DNA of 60,180 bases from positions 1 to 60,180 of the forward strand of contig JAQUNC010000008.1 in the NCBI GenBank assembly GCA_028717805.1, in the 5' to 3' direction. Below are positions 7,827-17,544 of this stretch, piece by piece. The notes below the pieces were generated by a model. The model searched no databases and had not been told where the DNA came from. It worked only from the letters and a program-made list of their open reading frames with translations. Every line of letters begins with the position of its first letter. Position 1 is the first letter of the stretch. The stretch is from Atribacterota bacterium. GTDB taxonomy: Bacteria > Atribacterota > Phoenicimicrobiia > Phoenicimicrobiales > Stramentimicrobiaceae. Made by a program: the position numbers and the translations under genes.

Positions 7827-9446
7827 ATGAGTCTGTTAACCATACTGATTTTAGCCATTATTCTTTATATTATTGCTTACAGGATATATGGAAGTTTTTT
7901 AGATAAATTAGTTGAGATTGATGACAAAGCCAAGACGCCAGCACACACTATGACTGATGGGGTAGATTATGTTCCAGCCAAGGCTCCGGTTTTACTAGGT
8001 CACCATTTTGCCTCCATTGCCGGTGCCGGACCAATTACCGGCCCAATTGCAGCAGTAGTATTTGGGTGGCTGCCCTGTTTTATCTGGATTGTACTTGGTT
8101 GTATTTTTGTAGGAGGAGTACATGACTATTTCGGCTTGATTACCTCAGCTCGTCATAAGGGCAAATCTGTGGGTGAGATTATTGGACAGTATGTGGGTAA
8201 GAAAGCAAGAACCTGGTTTTTACTATTTGCCTGGTTAGCTCTGGTATTGGTGGTTGCAGTCTTTACCATTTTAACTGCCCAGGCTTTTGCCGCTAATGCC
8301 TCTGTTGCCACAGCCGGATTTTTAATGTTATTGATTGCCATGGCTATGGGATTCGCTCTTTATCGTGCCAATATGAGTCTACCACTGGTTACAGTAATTG
8401 GGGTAATTCTCCTCTTTGTTTCCATCTGGATTGGACTTAATTCACCATTTTTATTCTTCAATCAAGTGACTTGGACCTGGATTTTAATTGCCTACATCTT
8501 TCTGGCTTCAACCTTGCCGGTCTGGATGTTATTACAACCTCGTGATTATCTCTCCTCTTTCCTGCTTTATGTTGCTCTTATTGGTGGAATCCTTGGAATA
8601 CTGGTTGTCAGACCTACTTTGGTTTATCCTGCTTATACCAGTTTCAAAACAGGGGTAGGATTTTTATTCCCCATGTTATTTGTTACTATAGCCTGTGGTG
8701 CAGTTTCTGGTTTCCATTCCATGGTTGCCTCTGGAACCACAGCAAAGCAGCTTGACAATGAGAAAGATACCAGATTAGTAGGCTACGGAGCCATGCTTCT
8801 TGAAGGAGTGCTGGCAGTTATTGCCCTTGGTACAGCTGCTATATTGACTCAGGAAGGGATGAAGACAGGTTTGGCTGAATGGGGTGGTGCAGTTGGTATA
8901 TTTGCACACGGTCTGGGTAAATTTTTAGCTGGTTTAGGTGTCCCGGAACAGACCGGTGTTGTCTTTGGTTCTTTGACTATCTCTGCCTTTTTGATTACAT
9001 CTCTGGATACAGCAACACGTCTGGGAAGGTACTGCTTTGAAGAACTAACAGCTGAAAAAATGCCCTCTATTTCTAATCGTTATATGGGTACCATTATAAC
9101 TGTTATTGCCGGTGGAGCACTGGCCTTAACCGGACAATGGGCTGCAATCTGGCCGATCTTCGGTTCTTCTAACCAATTATTGGCTGGTTTATCCTTAATG
9201 GGTGCCACTGCCTATCTAGCTCATCTGGGTAAAAACTTCAAAGTCACTTATTATCCTATGGCTTTTATGATGATTGTTACCATTGTTGCCCTTATTAATC
9301 TGGTCTTTACCAATTTTGGTAGGGGCAATGTTCTTCTCGGTACAGTATCTATTTTATTGTTAATCTTAGCTAGCTTTGTAGTCTATAGTGGATTCCAGGC
9401 TTTGGGTAAATTTAAAGAAAAAGTATCCACTGGTGAAGCTAAATAA
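7827..9446 (+). CDS. cstA: CstA-family carbon starvation transporter (pyruvate/peptide uptake)
   Basis: Polytopic inner-membrane protein of 539 residues. CstA-family proteins take up pyruvate or peptides, and this one has the family's conserved early block. DGVDYVPAKAPVLLGHHFAS and AGAGPITGPI near residues 50-75 are characteristic, followed by a Trp/Phe-rich first bundle and GGVHDY. More than a dozen hydrophobic segments are visible. GAVSGFHSMVASGTTAKQ near residue 295 and SLDTATRLGRYCFEE near 390-405 are further signatures. The ATG is preceded by GAAGGAGG at about 7809-7816. It is about 540 residues rather than the roughly 700 of E. coli CstA, which matches shorter clostridial and archaeal forms. 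No BtsS/BtsR-type two-component genes are nearby. Confidence 0.93.
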   Translation: MSLLTILILAIILYIIAYRIYGSFLDKLVEIDDKAKTPAHTMTDGVDYVPAKAPVLLGHHFASIAGAGPITGPIAAVVFGWLPCFIWIVLGCIFVGGVHDYFGLITSARHKGKSVGEIIGQYVGKKARTWFLLFAWLALVLVVAVFTILTAQAFAANASVATAGFLMLLIAMAMGFALYRANMSLPLVTVIGVILLFVSIWIGLNSPFLFFNQVTWTWILIAYIFLASTLPVWMLLQPRDYLSSFLLYVALIGGILGILVVRPTLVYPAYTSFKTGVGFLFPMLFVTIACGAVSGFHSMVASGTTAKQLDNEKDTRLVGYGAMLLEGVLAVIALGTAAILTQEGMKTGLAEWGGAVGIFAHGLGKFLAGLGVPEQTGVVFGSLTISAFLITSLDTATRLGRYCFEELTAEKMPSISNRYMGTIITVIAGGALALTGQWAAIWPIFGSSNQLLAGLSLMGATAYLAHLGKNFKVTYYPMAFMMIVTIVALINLVFTNFGRGNVLLGTVSILLLILASFVVYSGFQALGKFKEKVSTGEAK

Positions 9447-9525
9447 ATAATTGATTGCCAAAAAGTAAAGGCAGTATATATTTATAAAGTAGTATAACGC
9501 CTCAACGCCCCGACAATGAATAAAA

Positions 9526-9560
9526 ATAAATCAGGCTGGCAAAAGTCAGCCTGATTTATC
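9526..9560 (+). terminator. Stem-loop after cstA
   Basis: Perfect 13-bp arms ATAAATCAGGCTG (9526-9538) and CAGCCTGATTTAT (9547-9559) with an 8-base loop, 80 bases after cstA. There is no long U-tract; CCTTATC follows. Termination efficiency is therefore uncertain. Confidence 0.6.
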
Positions 9561-9691
9561 CTTATCTATTGGAATTATCAATCTTTTTTTAGAATATCGG
9601 AATTTTTTAACATTACGATACTATAAAAATTTTTTTGATAAAGAAAAATAAATTATATAATTTACGGTATATTAGATACGATATACTAAGT

Positions 9692-9753
9692 ACTAATGCA
9701 AGGATTCACAAGGATAAGGATTCACCTTGAATCCCTATCTAAGTATCATTAGT
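9692..9753 (+). promoter_or_regulatory. Nested hairpin upstream of the deoxynucleoside kinase operon
   Basis: Outer arms ACTAATG (9692-9698) and CATTAGT (9747-9753) enclose inner arms GGATTCA (9702-9708) and TGAATCC (9728-9734). GGATTCAC also occurs as a direct repeat (9702 and 9719). The structure sits 32 bases before the first kinase gene and could be a leader RNA element or an operator pair. Confidence 0.4.
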
Positions 9754-9785
9754 CCCGAATTACAAAAGAAGAAGAGGTGTGGTAA

Positions 9786-10412
9786 ATGTACGCATTCCGG
9801 AGTAAGTATATTGCGGTTGAAGGAGCTATTGGTGCCGGAAAAACAAGTTTAGTGCTACAATTGAGCAAACGATATAATGCCCGAGCTATCCTGGAAGTTG
9901 TGGAAGAAAATCCTTTTTTACCTCATTTTTATGAAGACATAAAAGACTTTGCTTTTCGAACCCAGATTTTCTTTTTATTAAGTCGATATGACCAGCAGGT
10001 AAAGGCTGCTCAACAGGACCTTTTCAGACAATTGTCATTTTCGGATTATATGTTTGCTAAAGACCGGATTTTTGCTTACCTTACTCTTTCCGGCAATGAA
10101 CTGGCAATGTATGAACATCTATATCAAATAATATGTCGGGATATACCTGCTCCTGATATGATTGTCTACTTAAGAGCCAGCACCAACTTACTGATGAAAA
10201 GGATAATGCTCAGAGACCGTCCTTTTGAACGTAAAATCTCTGTTCAATATATGGAAAGACTAAATAAATCTTATGAAGACTATTTTACTAATCAGCATAG
10301 TTTTCCCCAAACCAAGCTGGTCATCATTAATGCTGATGAATTAGATTTTGTGGGCAATAGTCGTGATTTAGAGTTTGTGTGTCAGAAGGTTCAAGAGAAA
10401 GACAAAGAATGA
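9786..10412 (+). CDS. Deoxynucleoside kinase, first of a tandem pair
   Basis: Phosphorylates deoxynucleosides for dNTP salvage in the cytoplasm. The 208-residue length matches the bacterial dNK family (dAK/dGK/dCK). The P-loop GAIGAGKT is at residues 13-20. The ENPFLPHFYEDI segment and the SDYMFAKDRIFAYLTL segment (substrate-site region with D and R) are family hallmarks, and the lid arginines appear in MKRIMLRDRPFERKI. It overlaps the second kinase through ATGA at 10409-10412. Tandem dNK genes are known in Lactobacillus and Bacillus, where paired products have different base preference. SDYMF rather than DRS suggests a different specificity from the partner. Confidence 0.9.
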   Translation: MYAFRSKYIAVEGAIGAGKTSLVLQLSKRYNARAILEVVEENPFLPHFYEDIKDFAFRTQIFFLLSRYDQQVKAAQQDLFRQLSFSDYMFAKDRIFAYLTLSGNELAMYEHLYQIICRDIPAPDMIVYLRASTNLLMKRIMLRDRPFERKISVQYMERLNKSYEDYFTNQHSFPQTKLVIINADELDFVGNSRDLEFVCQKVQEKDKE

Positions 10413-11083
10413 GAAAGAGTCACTTAGTTATGAAAAAATTTATTATTATCTCTGGAAACATCGGAAGCGGAAAATCAAGTTTGACCAAGCTTTTGAGTAA
10501 ACGGCTGGGATGGAAGGCTTTTTATGAAGTGGTAGAAAACAATCCCTATTTAGAAGATTTTTATTATGATATGAAAAAATGGAGTTTTCATCTGCAAGTT
10601 TTTTTCCTCTCTAAACGCTTTCAACATCACCAGACTATAGTGAGAGACCCATCTTCTGTGGTACAAGACCGTAGTATTTACGAGGATGTTGATATATTTG
10701 CTAAAAATTTGTATGAACAGGGATTGATGGAACCCCGAGACTATCATAATTATAGAGAGTTATTCAGTATTATGGTGGATTTTTTATCTCCGCCTAATCT
10801 GATAATTTACCTGCAGGCATCTGTTGACACTTTAAAGAGAAGAATTGCCTTACGGGGCAGGGATTATGAGAAAAAAATTTCCAGAGCCTACTTAGAACAA
10901 CTCAATATATTGTATGAGAAATGGTTAGAGGGATTTACTATTTGTCCTATTTTGACAGTTCCCACTGATGATCTTGATTTTGTGCAGAGAACGGAACATC
11001 TGCAACTGATCACTGAAAAAATTCTGACTAAATTGCAGGGAGTAGAAAAAGTCTCTTTTGACTCAACTGATGTTAAGGATTGA
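10409..11083 (+). CDS. Deoxynucleoside kinase, second of a tandem pair
   Basis: A paralogue of the preceding kinase, about 224 residues from this start. The P-loop GNIGSGKS lies at residues 16-23, followed by ENNPYLEDFYYDM, the catalytic VVQDRSIYEDVDIFA motif (DRS) and the lid RRIALRGRDYEKKI. I place the start at ATG 10409, which overlaps the upstream stop (ATGA) and implies translational coupling. An in-frame ATG at 10430 with AGAAAGAG 11 bases before it is an equally possible start. The two products may form a heterodimer, as in the Lactobacillus dAK/dGK pair. A short C-terminal extension follows the kinase domain. Confidence 0.9.
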   Translation: MRKSHLVMKKFIIISGNIGSGKSSLTKLLSKRLGWKAFYEVVENNPYLEDFYYDMKKWSFHLQVFFLSKRFQHHQTIVRDPSSVVQDRSIYEDVDIFAKNLYEQGLMEPRDYHNYRELFSIMVDFLSPPNLIIYLQASVDTLKRRIALRGRDYEKKISRAYLEQLNILYEKWLEGFTICPILTVPTDDLDFVQRTEHLQLITEKILTKLQGVEKVSFDSTDVKD

Positions 11084-11095
11084 ATAGAAAAATTG

Positions 11096-12082
11096 ATGGA
11101 AATGAATTTAAAAAATCTGGATATTCCCGTATTATCTTATCTATCAGAGGAGTATCCCATAGCGATAGAAGAATTAAGTAATAGGCTCTCACTTTCCCGG
11201 GCAGAAGTAGAAAAACAGATTCAGCAATTAAAACAATTAGGATATTCTATTTCTATAAATGATCAAAAAAGTTATCGTATTATTTCCCGTCCTGATATTT
11301 TGTTACCATTTGAGATTAAAAATAAACTAACTACCAGATATATTGGACAAACAATCTATTATTTTCCTGCACTAACCTCTACTAATATAATAGCTAAACA
11401 GAAGATTCTAAGAAAAACCGATAACATACCAGAAGGAACAATTATTATTACTGAGCAACAAAGCGAAGGGAAAGGTAGATTAGGGAAAACATGGTTTTCT
11501 CCAGCAGGTGGCATCTGGCTTTCTATAATATTGTATCCTGAAATTATTTCTTCTTCTATAGGATTAATTACCTTAATGGCTGCTGTGGTTGTAGCTAACA
11601 CAATCAGTAAATTGTTTCCAATTAAGGCGCAAATTAAATGGCCCAATGATATACTTATAGATGATAGGAAAGTATGCGGTATATTAACTGAAATGAGTAC
11701 AGAGACAAAGAATATACAGTGGGTTATAGTAGGAATAGGCATAAATGCCAATAATGACTCATCTGAGTTACCCGAAGATATTCGCAAATGTTCTATTTCC
11801 TTAAAAGAAATTACTGGGCAATTGATACCCCGGGTTATGTTAGTGCAGTATCTTTGTACTGAGTGGGAAAAGTTTTATGAGATGTTGAAAAGAAAAGATT
11901 TTTCCTTAATTTTAGAAGAATGGAAACTCTACAACAATATAATAGGGAAAAGAATTAGGCTGGATACCGAAGAAAAAATTATTGCTGGAGAAGCTATTAA
12001 TATTTCAGATAAAGGTGCCTTAATTTTTAAAACGGATGACGGTAAAACTATGGAAATAATATCTGGTACTGTTCTAAAATAA
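11096..12082 (+). CDS. birA: Biotin-protein ligase / biotin repressor
   Basis: Attaches biotin to carboxylase-type proteins, and in the bifunctional form also represses biotin genes. The protein has an N-terminal winged helix-turn-helix at about residues 5-65 (IAIEELSNRLSLSRAEVEKQI). The catalytic domain has the biotinyl-AMP loop GRLGKTWFSPAGGIWLSI near residue 125 and KWPNDIL near 180. A C-terminal SH3-like domain ends in GALIFKTDDGKTMEIISG. The size is normal for group II BirA. I take the ATG at 11096; TTG at 11093 and ATG at 11102 are also in frame. A bioY transporter gene lies about 5.5 kb downstream on the same strand. Confidence 0.92.
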   Translation: MEMNLKNLDIPVLSYLSEEYPIAIEELSNRLSLSRAEVEKQIQQLKQLGYSISINDQKSYRIISRPDILLPFEIKNKLTTRYIGQTIYYFPALTSTNIIAKQKILRKTDNIPEGTIIITEQQSEGKGRLGKTWFSPAGGIWLSIILYPEIISSSIGLITLMAAVVVANTISKLFPIKAQIKWPNDILIDDRKVCGILTEMSTETKNIQWVIVGIGINANNDSSELPEDIRKCSISLKEITGQLIPRVMLVQYLCTEWEKFYEMLKRKDFSLILEEWKLYNNIIGKRIRLDTEEKIIAGEAINISDKGALIFKTDDGKTMEIISGTVLK

Positions 12083-12115
12083 AAAAGTAGAAGGGAAGGT
12101 TACAAAGAAGGTAAA

Positions 12116-15100
12116 ATGCCAATAATACAAAAAGATACCAGGCAAGTAGTAAAAGATAAAAATCTTTCTACTGAACAAAAATGGTTATTAGATATTTCTT
12201 CTGCTTATTTTGGTATCCATCAGAGAATAATAAATTTCTTGACAGAAATTTACCTTTCTCCTCTCAGACCAAAATTTGTCCATGAAAAACTCAGAGAGAT
12301 AGCCCTCAATGATATGTGGTTTTATAAATCTCACCCTGAAGCGAGTAGGGCTATCAAAGCCATCCTAACATTATTTAATGATATGTTAAATAAAGAGCTT
12401 AATTTTAGGGACAAACAACGAGTTCTGGAAACCTTATTTGAATTCATTCGGGAGTTAGCCAAAGATGACTATATGGAAGTGGAATTAGATTTTCTTGCTG
12501 AAGAAGTGTTTCATATTCTGGATAAAACCTTACACCATGATAAAGATATAAGAATATACTCATCGAGTTTATTAAAAAAGCTTCCTACTCACCTCACCAA
12601 GCATAGAGATTATTCCCGGAGAATGGAGAATTTACTCAGGGTATCTCTAAAGGAAAATATACAGATATGGAAAAATCAGCTGGATTTCCAGGAATGGTGT
12701 CAAAAGCAGGATAAATATTTTTCTGAGAAATATAAGGTAGAAATCTTAAATATCGCTAAAAGAGAAAAACAATTTATTTCCGAAATGCAGGAAAAATTAT
12801 CTCAAGCCCATAACTGGGAGGAACTGGACAGCATCCCTGATTTTAAAGAATGTATAGCTAAATTAATTGGTTACCTTGAAAAAGATGCATCGATTTTAGA
12901 GAAAATACATTTCCTTTATTACTTACTGGAAATCCCGGAAATGATGGGATTAAGAGATTCTCTGTTAGTGGAATTAGCCCAGCTCTATAAAAGGTTTGCC
13001 CCTGAAGATATAGCAGAATTACCTCTGAATAGTTTTTTGACCACTACTTTCTCCCTCTTTAATAGCCTCAAAACTGAAAATATGGAAAAGATTTTAGAAT
13101 GCTTGTTGAGATTGGGGCAAGGTATATATCAAACAGAAGATCAGACCTATATAGATACTTTGATTGAGCATCTTATCAGATTTGGTTTTATTTATCCTGG
13201 TGAAGTAAAAATTAACGATGATTGGCAAATTCAGACCGATAATAATCATCTCAAGATAATTAGATTATGGCTTGAATTAATCAAGTGCTCAATCCGGCAT
13301 AGCAGTAAGCTCATATCTGCTTTAATCGTAAATTTGAAGCTGGGAGGAGTGCTTATTCGAGATGAAGATCTTTTTCAAAGGGATGTTAGCAAATTACTCA
13401 ATAGTGATATCAAATCAAACTATGTGTTAATAAAGCAATTACTAAGCCTTTTTCCGGTTTATTTTAGCGCAGTTGGAGCAGAGGGAAAGATCAGGGAACT
13501 ATCTACAGATATAGATAAACTTTCTTATAGTGAAGATAGATTAATCCATTTTTTAAGAAAGCAAGTACATGTAGAAAGCAATAACTCACAGATAGAACTG
13601 ATAAGAAGAATTTTTTGTTTCTGGTATGACAGGAATCATCACCCTTTATTAGAGTATCTTCCCAGCGATGTTCAAAAAGAGTTGTCTGTGTCAGGAAAGT
13701 GGTTTGATCCGGTACATAATATTACACGTAAGCTTTGTAAAGCAATGAAAGTAAGTCCAGTAGCTATGCTGGAGAAGGATATTGATGAAATAAAAAAGGC
13801 TTTAGAAAAAATCAAAAACCTTGATGACTGTAATAGCAAGCGAATTATTTATCTGATTGAACTTTATCAACTATTAAAACATAAATATACACTGGATTAT
13901 AAATTTATTTGCCTTGATTTGCAAAAATCAAATATTTTTACCATCAGGGAAATAAAAAAGTTAGAAAATAATATTAAAAATGACAAATGTACCGCTTCGA
14001 TAAAACTTATTTATAATATGATCTCCCGCTTAAAGAAAATCATTCTGGAATCTCCCAAGACTGAAGCCCAGGAAAGCATATACCTTAAGCGTCATATTGC
14101 CTCCGGAATTCCTTCCATGTATGGACAATATTATGAACAAAAATTAGTTGCTATGGGATTAATTCTGCGCCTGGAAAAATTAGCAGATTATCTTATCAGT
14201 AAATTAATCAGTCAAAGAAATCTGGATTATATGACTATAGATGGTTTCCATAATGCTGCCAGAATATTAGATTTATTTAAAGAAGGATTAAGTCTAAATG
14301 GAATTTCCAATGAGAATTTTAACTCCCATCTGGAAATGCTTAATTATAGTTTTAAAACTACAACCTTTTCCATGGACCAGTTTGTGAATATTTTCTATTT
14401 TTTTACTCTCAATATTAAAGAAATAATTGATAATTATTATATACTGCCCTTCAGTTCATCTCTGAAAACGATTATTCGGCAAAACATCATGGGGACCGAT
14501 ACTTCTAACAAAACCAATCAGGAGCACATTATCTACCGGAAATCAGAAGAATTTTACCGTGACATAATCGTTGCCGCTTTTTTAGTGCAAAGTTTAGATA
14601 ATTATGTTTCTAAAATACTGAGTACTTTAAGAAATATGATGGCGAGATTAAAACCAGAAGTGATTCATATGTTACTCAATTATAATCCCAAATTATTATG
14701 TACTTCCTTACACAAATCCAATCCTAAAGTAGATAACCAGATATTTTTAGGTGCCAAAGCCTATTATCTTAAAAAATTATATTCCTACAAATTTCCCATT
14801 CCGCCAGGTTTTGTGCTTACTACAGAATGGTTTCGAGATAGAAAAGCTATCATGCAGTTTCCTGAAATGTACCAGGCAATATTGGGGATGATAAGAGATA
14901 AATTAATGGAATTAGAAAGAATAACCAGGAAAAAATTTGGAGATTTAAAAAACCCTCTCTTCCTGGCAGTTCGTTCCGGAACAGTCATTCCCATGCCTGG
15001 AGCTATGGATTCCATTTTGAATATTGGTATGAATGATGAGATTGCCGAAAGTTTAAGCAAAATCCCTGAGTATGGATGGGCAGTCTGGGATTCTTACCGA

Positions 15101-16237
15101 AGGTTATTACAAAATTGGGGCATGGCTCATGGAATAGAGCGAGATGAATTTGACAAACTTATCTTAGGATTTAAACAAAAATATGAAGTAGAAGAAAAGA
15201 GAAAATTTAGCAAAGAACAGATGAAAGCGATTGCCTTTTCTTATAAAACTTTGCTGCTGGATTGTGGGATTAAATTTGAAGAGGATCCCTTCAAACAGCT
15301 GATCCAGGCTATAATTCTTGTATTTCAATCCTGGTACAATGATAGAGCGCAAATTTTTCGTAAAAAGCTTCAGATTGCCGAAGAATGGGGAACAGCAGTT
15401 ATAGTACAGGAAATGGTTTTTGGTAATATTAATACTGAATCGGGGACCGGAGTCTTTTTTACCAAGGTACCATTTGAAAAAAGTTCGGAGGTTACCTTAT
15501 ATGGCGATTTTACCAGTTGCAGTCAGGGAGAAGATATTGTATCTGGATTAGTTTATACTTTACCGGTTTCCGAATTTCAAAATAAAAAATTTCCTCAGTT
15601 TAGAGGAGAGTCTCTGGAAAAACAATTTCCGGAAATTTATCAAGAATTGCTTAGATTAGCAAAAGAGTTAATTTATCAGAGAGGGTATGAGCATCAAGAA
15701 ATTGAATTTACCTTTAAGTCAAAACACAGGCAAGATTTATATATCTTGCAAACCAGACCGTATGCCCTGAAGGATAAAGAAAAAACTCCTATTTTTACCA
15801 GTCCAGATATTCTTAGCCATCTGGCTGGATCGGGTATCGGAGTCGGTAGAGGGGCAATGAATGGTCGTGTTGCTTTTAGCCTGGATGATATAAGACTGCT
15901 GGCAGAAAGATATCCTCAAGAGCACAAGATTTTAATTCGACCTGATACAGTACCGGATGATATTGAAATGATATTTGAATGTGATGGACTGTTAACTTCA
16001 CGTGGCGGAGTCACCTCTCATGCAGCAGTCACCGCTGCCCAGTTAGGTAAAGTTTGTGTGGTGAATTGTAAACACTTAATAGTACTAGAAGGGGAAAAGA
16101 AATGCATTATTAATAATACGGAATTCAAAACTGGTGATAAAATTGCCATAGATGCCTACCTGGGGAATATCTATAAAGGTCATCATGCTATTGATTTAGA
16201 ACAAATATCTTATTTTAATGAGAAGGGAAACCTATAA
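12116..16237 (+). CDS. Large PPDK-like phosphotransferase with an unknown helical N-terminus and no PEP/pyruvate barrel
   Basis: A 1373-residue protein. Residues 1 to about 880 are helix-rich, lysine- and leucine-rich, and match no domain I recognise. From about 890 (YKFPIPPGFVLTTEWF) to 1215 is the ATP-grasp domain of pyruvate phosphate dikinase, with LAVRSGT near 950 and MPGAMDSILNIG near 960. The swivelling phosphohistidine domain follows at about 1245-1360, with catalytic H1302 in SRGGVTSHAAVTA. The protein ends there, so the C-terminal TIM barrel that binds PEP/pyruvate in PPDK and PPS is absent. It should autophosphorylate from ATP, but the acceptor is unknown. Rifampicin phosphotransferase also lacks the barrel, but places its substrate domain between the other two. 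It overlaps or abuts a divergent GAPDH-like gene. Confidence 0.85.
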   Translation: MPIIQKDTRQVVKDKNLSTEQKWLLDISSAYFGIHQRIINFLTEIYLSPLRPKFVHEKLREIALNDMWFYKSHPEASRAIKAILTLFNDMLNKELNFRDKQRVLETLFEFIRELAKDDYMEVELDFLAEEVFHILDKTLHHDKDIRIYSSSLLKKLPTHLTKHRDYSRRMENLLRVSLKENIQIWKNQLDFQEWCQKQDKYFSEKYKVEILNIAKREKQFISEMQEKLSQAHNWEELDSIPDFKECIAKLIGYLEKDASILEKIHFLYYLLEIPEMMGLRDSLLVELAQLYKRFAPEDIAELPLNSFLTTTFSLFNSLKTENMEKILECLLRLGQGIYQTEDQTYIDTLIEHLIRFGFIYPGEVKINDDWQIQTDNNHLKIIRLWLELIKCSIRHSSKLISALIVNLKLGGVLIRDEDLFQRDVSKLLNSDIKSNYVLIKQLLSLFPVYFSAVGAEGKIRELSTDIDKLSYSEDRLIHFLRKQVHVESNNSQIELIRRIFCFWYDRNHHPLLEYLPSDVQKELSVSGKWFDPVHNITRKLCKAMKVSPVAMLEKDIDEIKKALEKIKNLDDCNSKRIIYLIELYQLLKHKYTLDYKFICLDLQKSNIFTIREIKKLENNIKNDKCTASIKLIYNMISRLKKIILESPKTEAQESIYLKRHIASGIPSMYGQYYEQKLVAMGLILRLEKLADYLISKLISQRNLDYMTIDGFHNAARILDLFKEGLSLNGISNENFNSHLEMLNYSFKTTTFSMDQFVNIFYFFTLNIKEIIDNYYILPFSSSLKTIIRQNIMGTDTSNKTNQEHIIYRKSEEFYRDIIVAAFLVQSLDNYVSKILSTLRNMMARLKPEVIHMLLNYNPKLLCTSLHKSNPKVDNQIFLGAKAYYLKKLYSYKFPIPPGFVLTTEWFRDRKAIMQFPEMYQAILGMIRDKLMELERITRKKFGDLKNPLFLAVRSGTVIPMPGAMDSILNIGMNDEIAESLSKIPEYGWAVWDSYRRLLQNWGMAHGIERDEFDKLILGFKQKYEVEEKRKFSKEQMKAIAFSYKTLLLDCGIKFEEDPFKQLIQAIILVFQSWYNDRAQIFRKKLQIAEEWGTAVIVQEMVFGNINTESGTGVFFTKVPFEKSSEVTLYGDFTSCSQGEDIVSGLVYTLPVSEFQNKKFPQFRGESLEKQFPEIYQELLRLAKELIYQRGYEHQEIEFTFKSKHRQDLYILQTRPYALKDKEKTPIFTSPDILSHLAGSGIGVGRGAMNGRVAFSLDDIRLLAERYPQEHKILIRPDTVPDDIEMIFECDGLLTSRGGVTSHAAVTAAQLGKVCVVNCKHLIVLEGEKKCIINNTEFKTGDKIAIDAYLGNIYKGHHAIDLEQISYFNEKGNL

Positions 16238-16238
16238 A

Positions 16239-17483
16239 TTGGACTCAAATAGTACAAAGAATCGCCTGGGTATTAATGGATTAGGCAGAATTGGTAAATT
16301 AACCTTATGGTATCAGCTGCAGGAAAATCATTTTGATAGTTTTATAATAAATATAGGGCGTTCGGTTGGAACTAATCTGGTAGATATTGCCAATTTGATA
16401 GCTACAGATTCCACTTATGGCTCTATAGAAAGATTTTTATTTGGTATAAAGGCAGAAAAAGATATTAAGATTATTAATGAAAAAGAAAATCTTTTAGAAA
16501 TTTTTGGGAAACCAGTAAAAATATTATGTCAAGCGAGAAATCCCAGAAATATAGGCTGGAAAGAATATGGAGTAAAAATAGTTATTGATACTACTGGTGC
16601 TTTTAATGATCCTACTGTTGCTGAAGATAATGATATAGGTAGCCTGAGAGGGCATCTATTTGCCGGAGCTCAAAAGGTTATTAATAGTGCACCTTTTAAA
16701 ATAAAAGATAAATCCAGAAAAATGCCGGTGGACTGCAGTACCCTTATTTATGGTATTAATCACACTTCCTTTAATCAACATAAGCATAACATTATTTCTG
16801 CCGCTTCATGCACTACTACTGCTTTAGCCCACATGGTAAGACCTTTACTAGAAAGAGAAGAAACCAAAAATATACTAACAGCATCCTTATCCACCATTCA
16901 TGCTGCCACTAATAGCCAACGAGTGCTTGATTCACTGCCTGGTGCTGGTGATACAGATTTACGAAAAAATAGAATGGTCTTTAATAATATTATCCTTTCT
17001 ACTACTGGGGCTGCCAATACCTTAGAAAAAGTTTTGCCAGAGGTGAAAAGGGTTGGTTTTATGGCAGATTCTGTTCGAATTCCCACCGATACCGTTTCTC
17101 TCATTATTTTAAATCTTACTTTTCATACCTATTTGGATAAAAGAGGAAATTCTATCATTAATCGAGAATTTCTGAATAGTATCTATCAGAACACAGCTCA
17201 AGGAGCACAAAAAAATCTTTTATGTTACAGCGATAATCAGAATGTATCATCAGATTTAAAAGGAAAACTGTATGCAGTTGTTATAGAGGGTCATGATACT
17301 CATACTCGAACTGGATTTATCAGCCTTAATCCGGGAATGCTGCAAAAGGTGGGATTCAATTCTGATAAAACAATTGATATTCCAATAACTCACTCTACCT
17401 TATTTGGATGGTATGATAATGAATATGGCAGTTATGTTCACTGTTTAGGGAAGCTGGCTATCTATATTGATAAAAACTTATAA
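16239..17483 (+). CDS. Divergent glyceraldehyde-3-phosphate dehydrogenase-like protein
   Basis: About 414 residues, against about 335 for a typical GAPDH. The N-terminal Rossmann motif is GINGLGRIG (residues 11-19). The catalytic cysteine is C191 in SAASCTTTALAHM, where canonical enzymes have SNASCTTN-x-LAP. The partner histidine is H221 in STIHAATNSQ. WYDNEYGSY near the C-terminus is the standard GAPDH motif. Extra sequence lies near residues 120-150 and near 325-350. I chose TTG at 16239 because GAGAAGGGA lies about 10 bases before it; ATG at 16218 would overlap the preceding gene and has no ribosome site. Catalysis appears possible, but the substituted cysteine loop suggests altered substrate or cofactor use. 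Confidence 0.85.
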   Translation: MDSNSTKNRLGINGLGRIGKLTLWYQLQENHFDSFIINIGRSVGTNLVDIANLIATDSTYGSIERFLFGIKAEKDIKIINEKENLLEIFGKPVKILCQARNPRNIGWKEYGVKIVIDTTGAFNDPTVAEDNDIGSLRGHLFAGAQKVINSAPFKIKDKSRKMPVDCSTLIYGINHTSFNQHKHNIISAASCTTTALAHMVRPLLEREETKNILTASLSTIHAATNSQRVLDSLPGAGDTDLRKNRMVFNNIILSTTGAANTLEKVLPEVKRVGFMADSVRIPTDTVSLIILNLTFHTYLDKRGNSIINREFLNSIYQNTAQGAQKNLLCYSDNQNVSSDLKGKLYAVVIEGHDTHTRTGFISLNPGMLQKVGFNSDKTIDIPITHSTLFGWYDNEYGSYVHCLGKLAIYIDKNL

Positions 17484-17544
17484 ATATATTAAAAACAGTG
17501 GAAAGATATATTATTAAAGAACATTGTAAATTGTAGGTTTGCCA

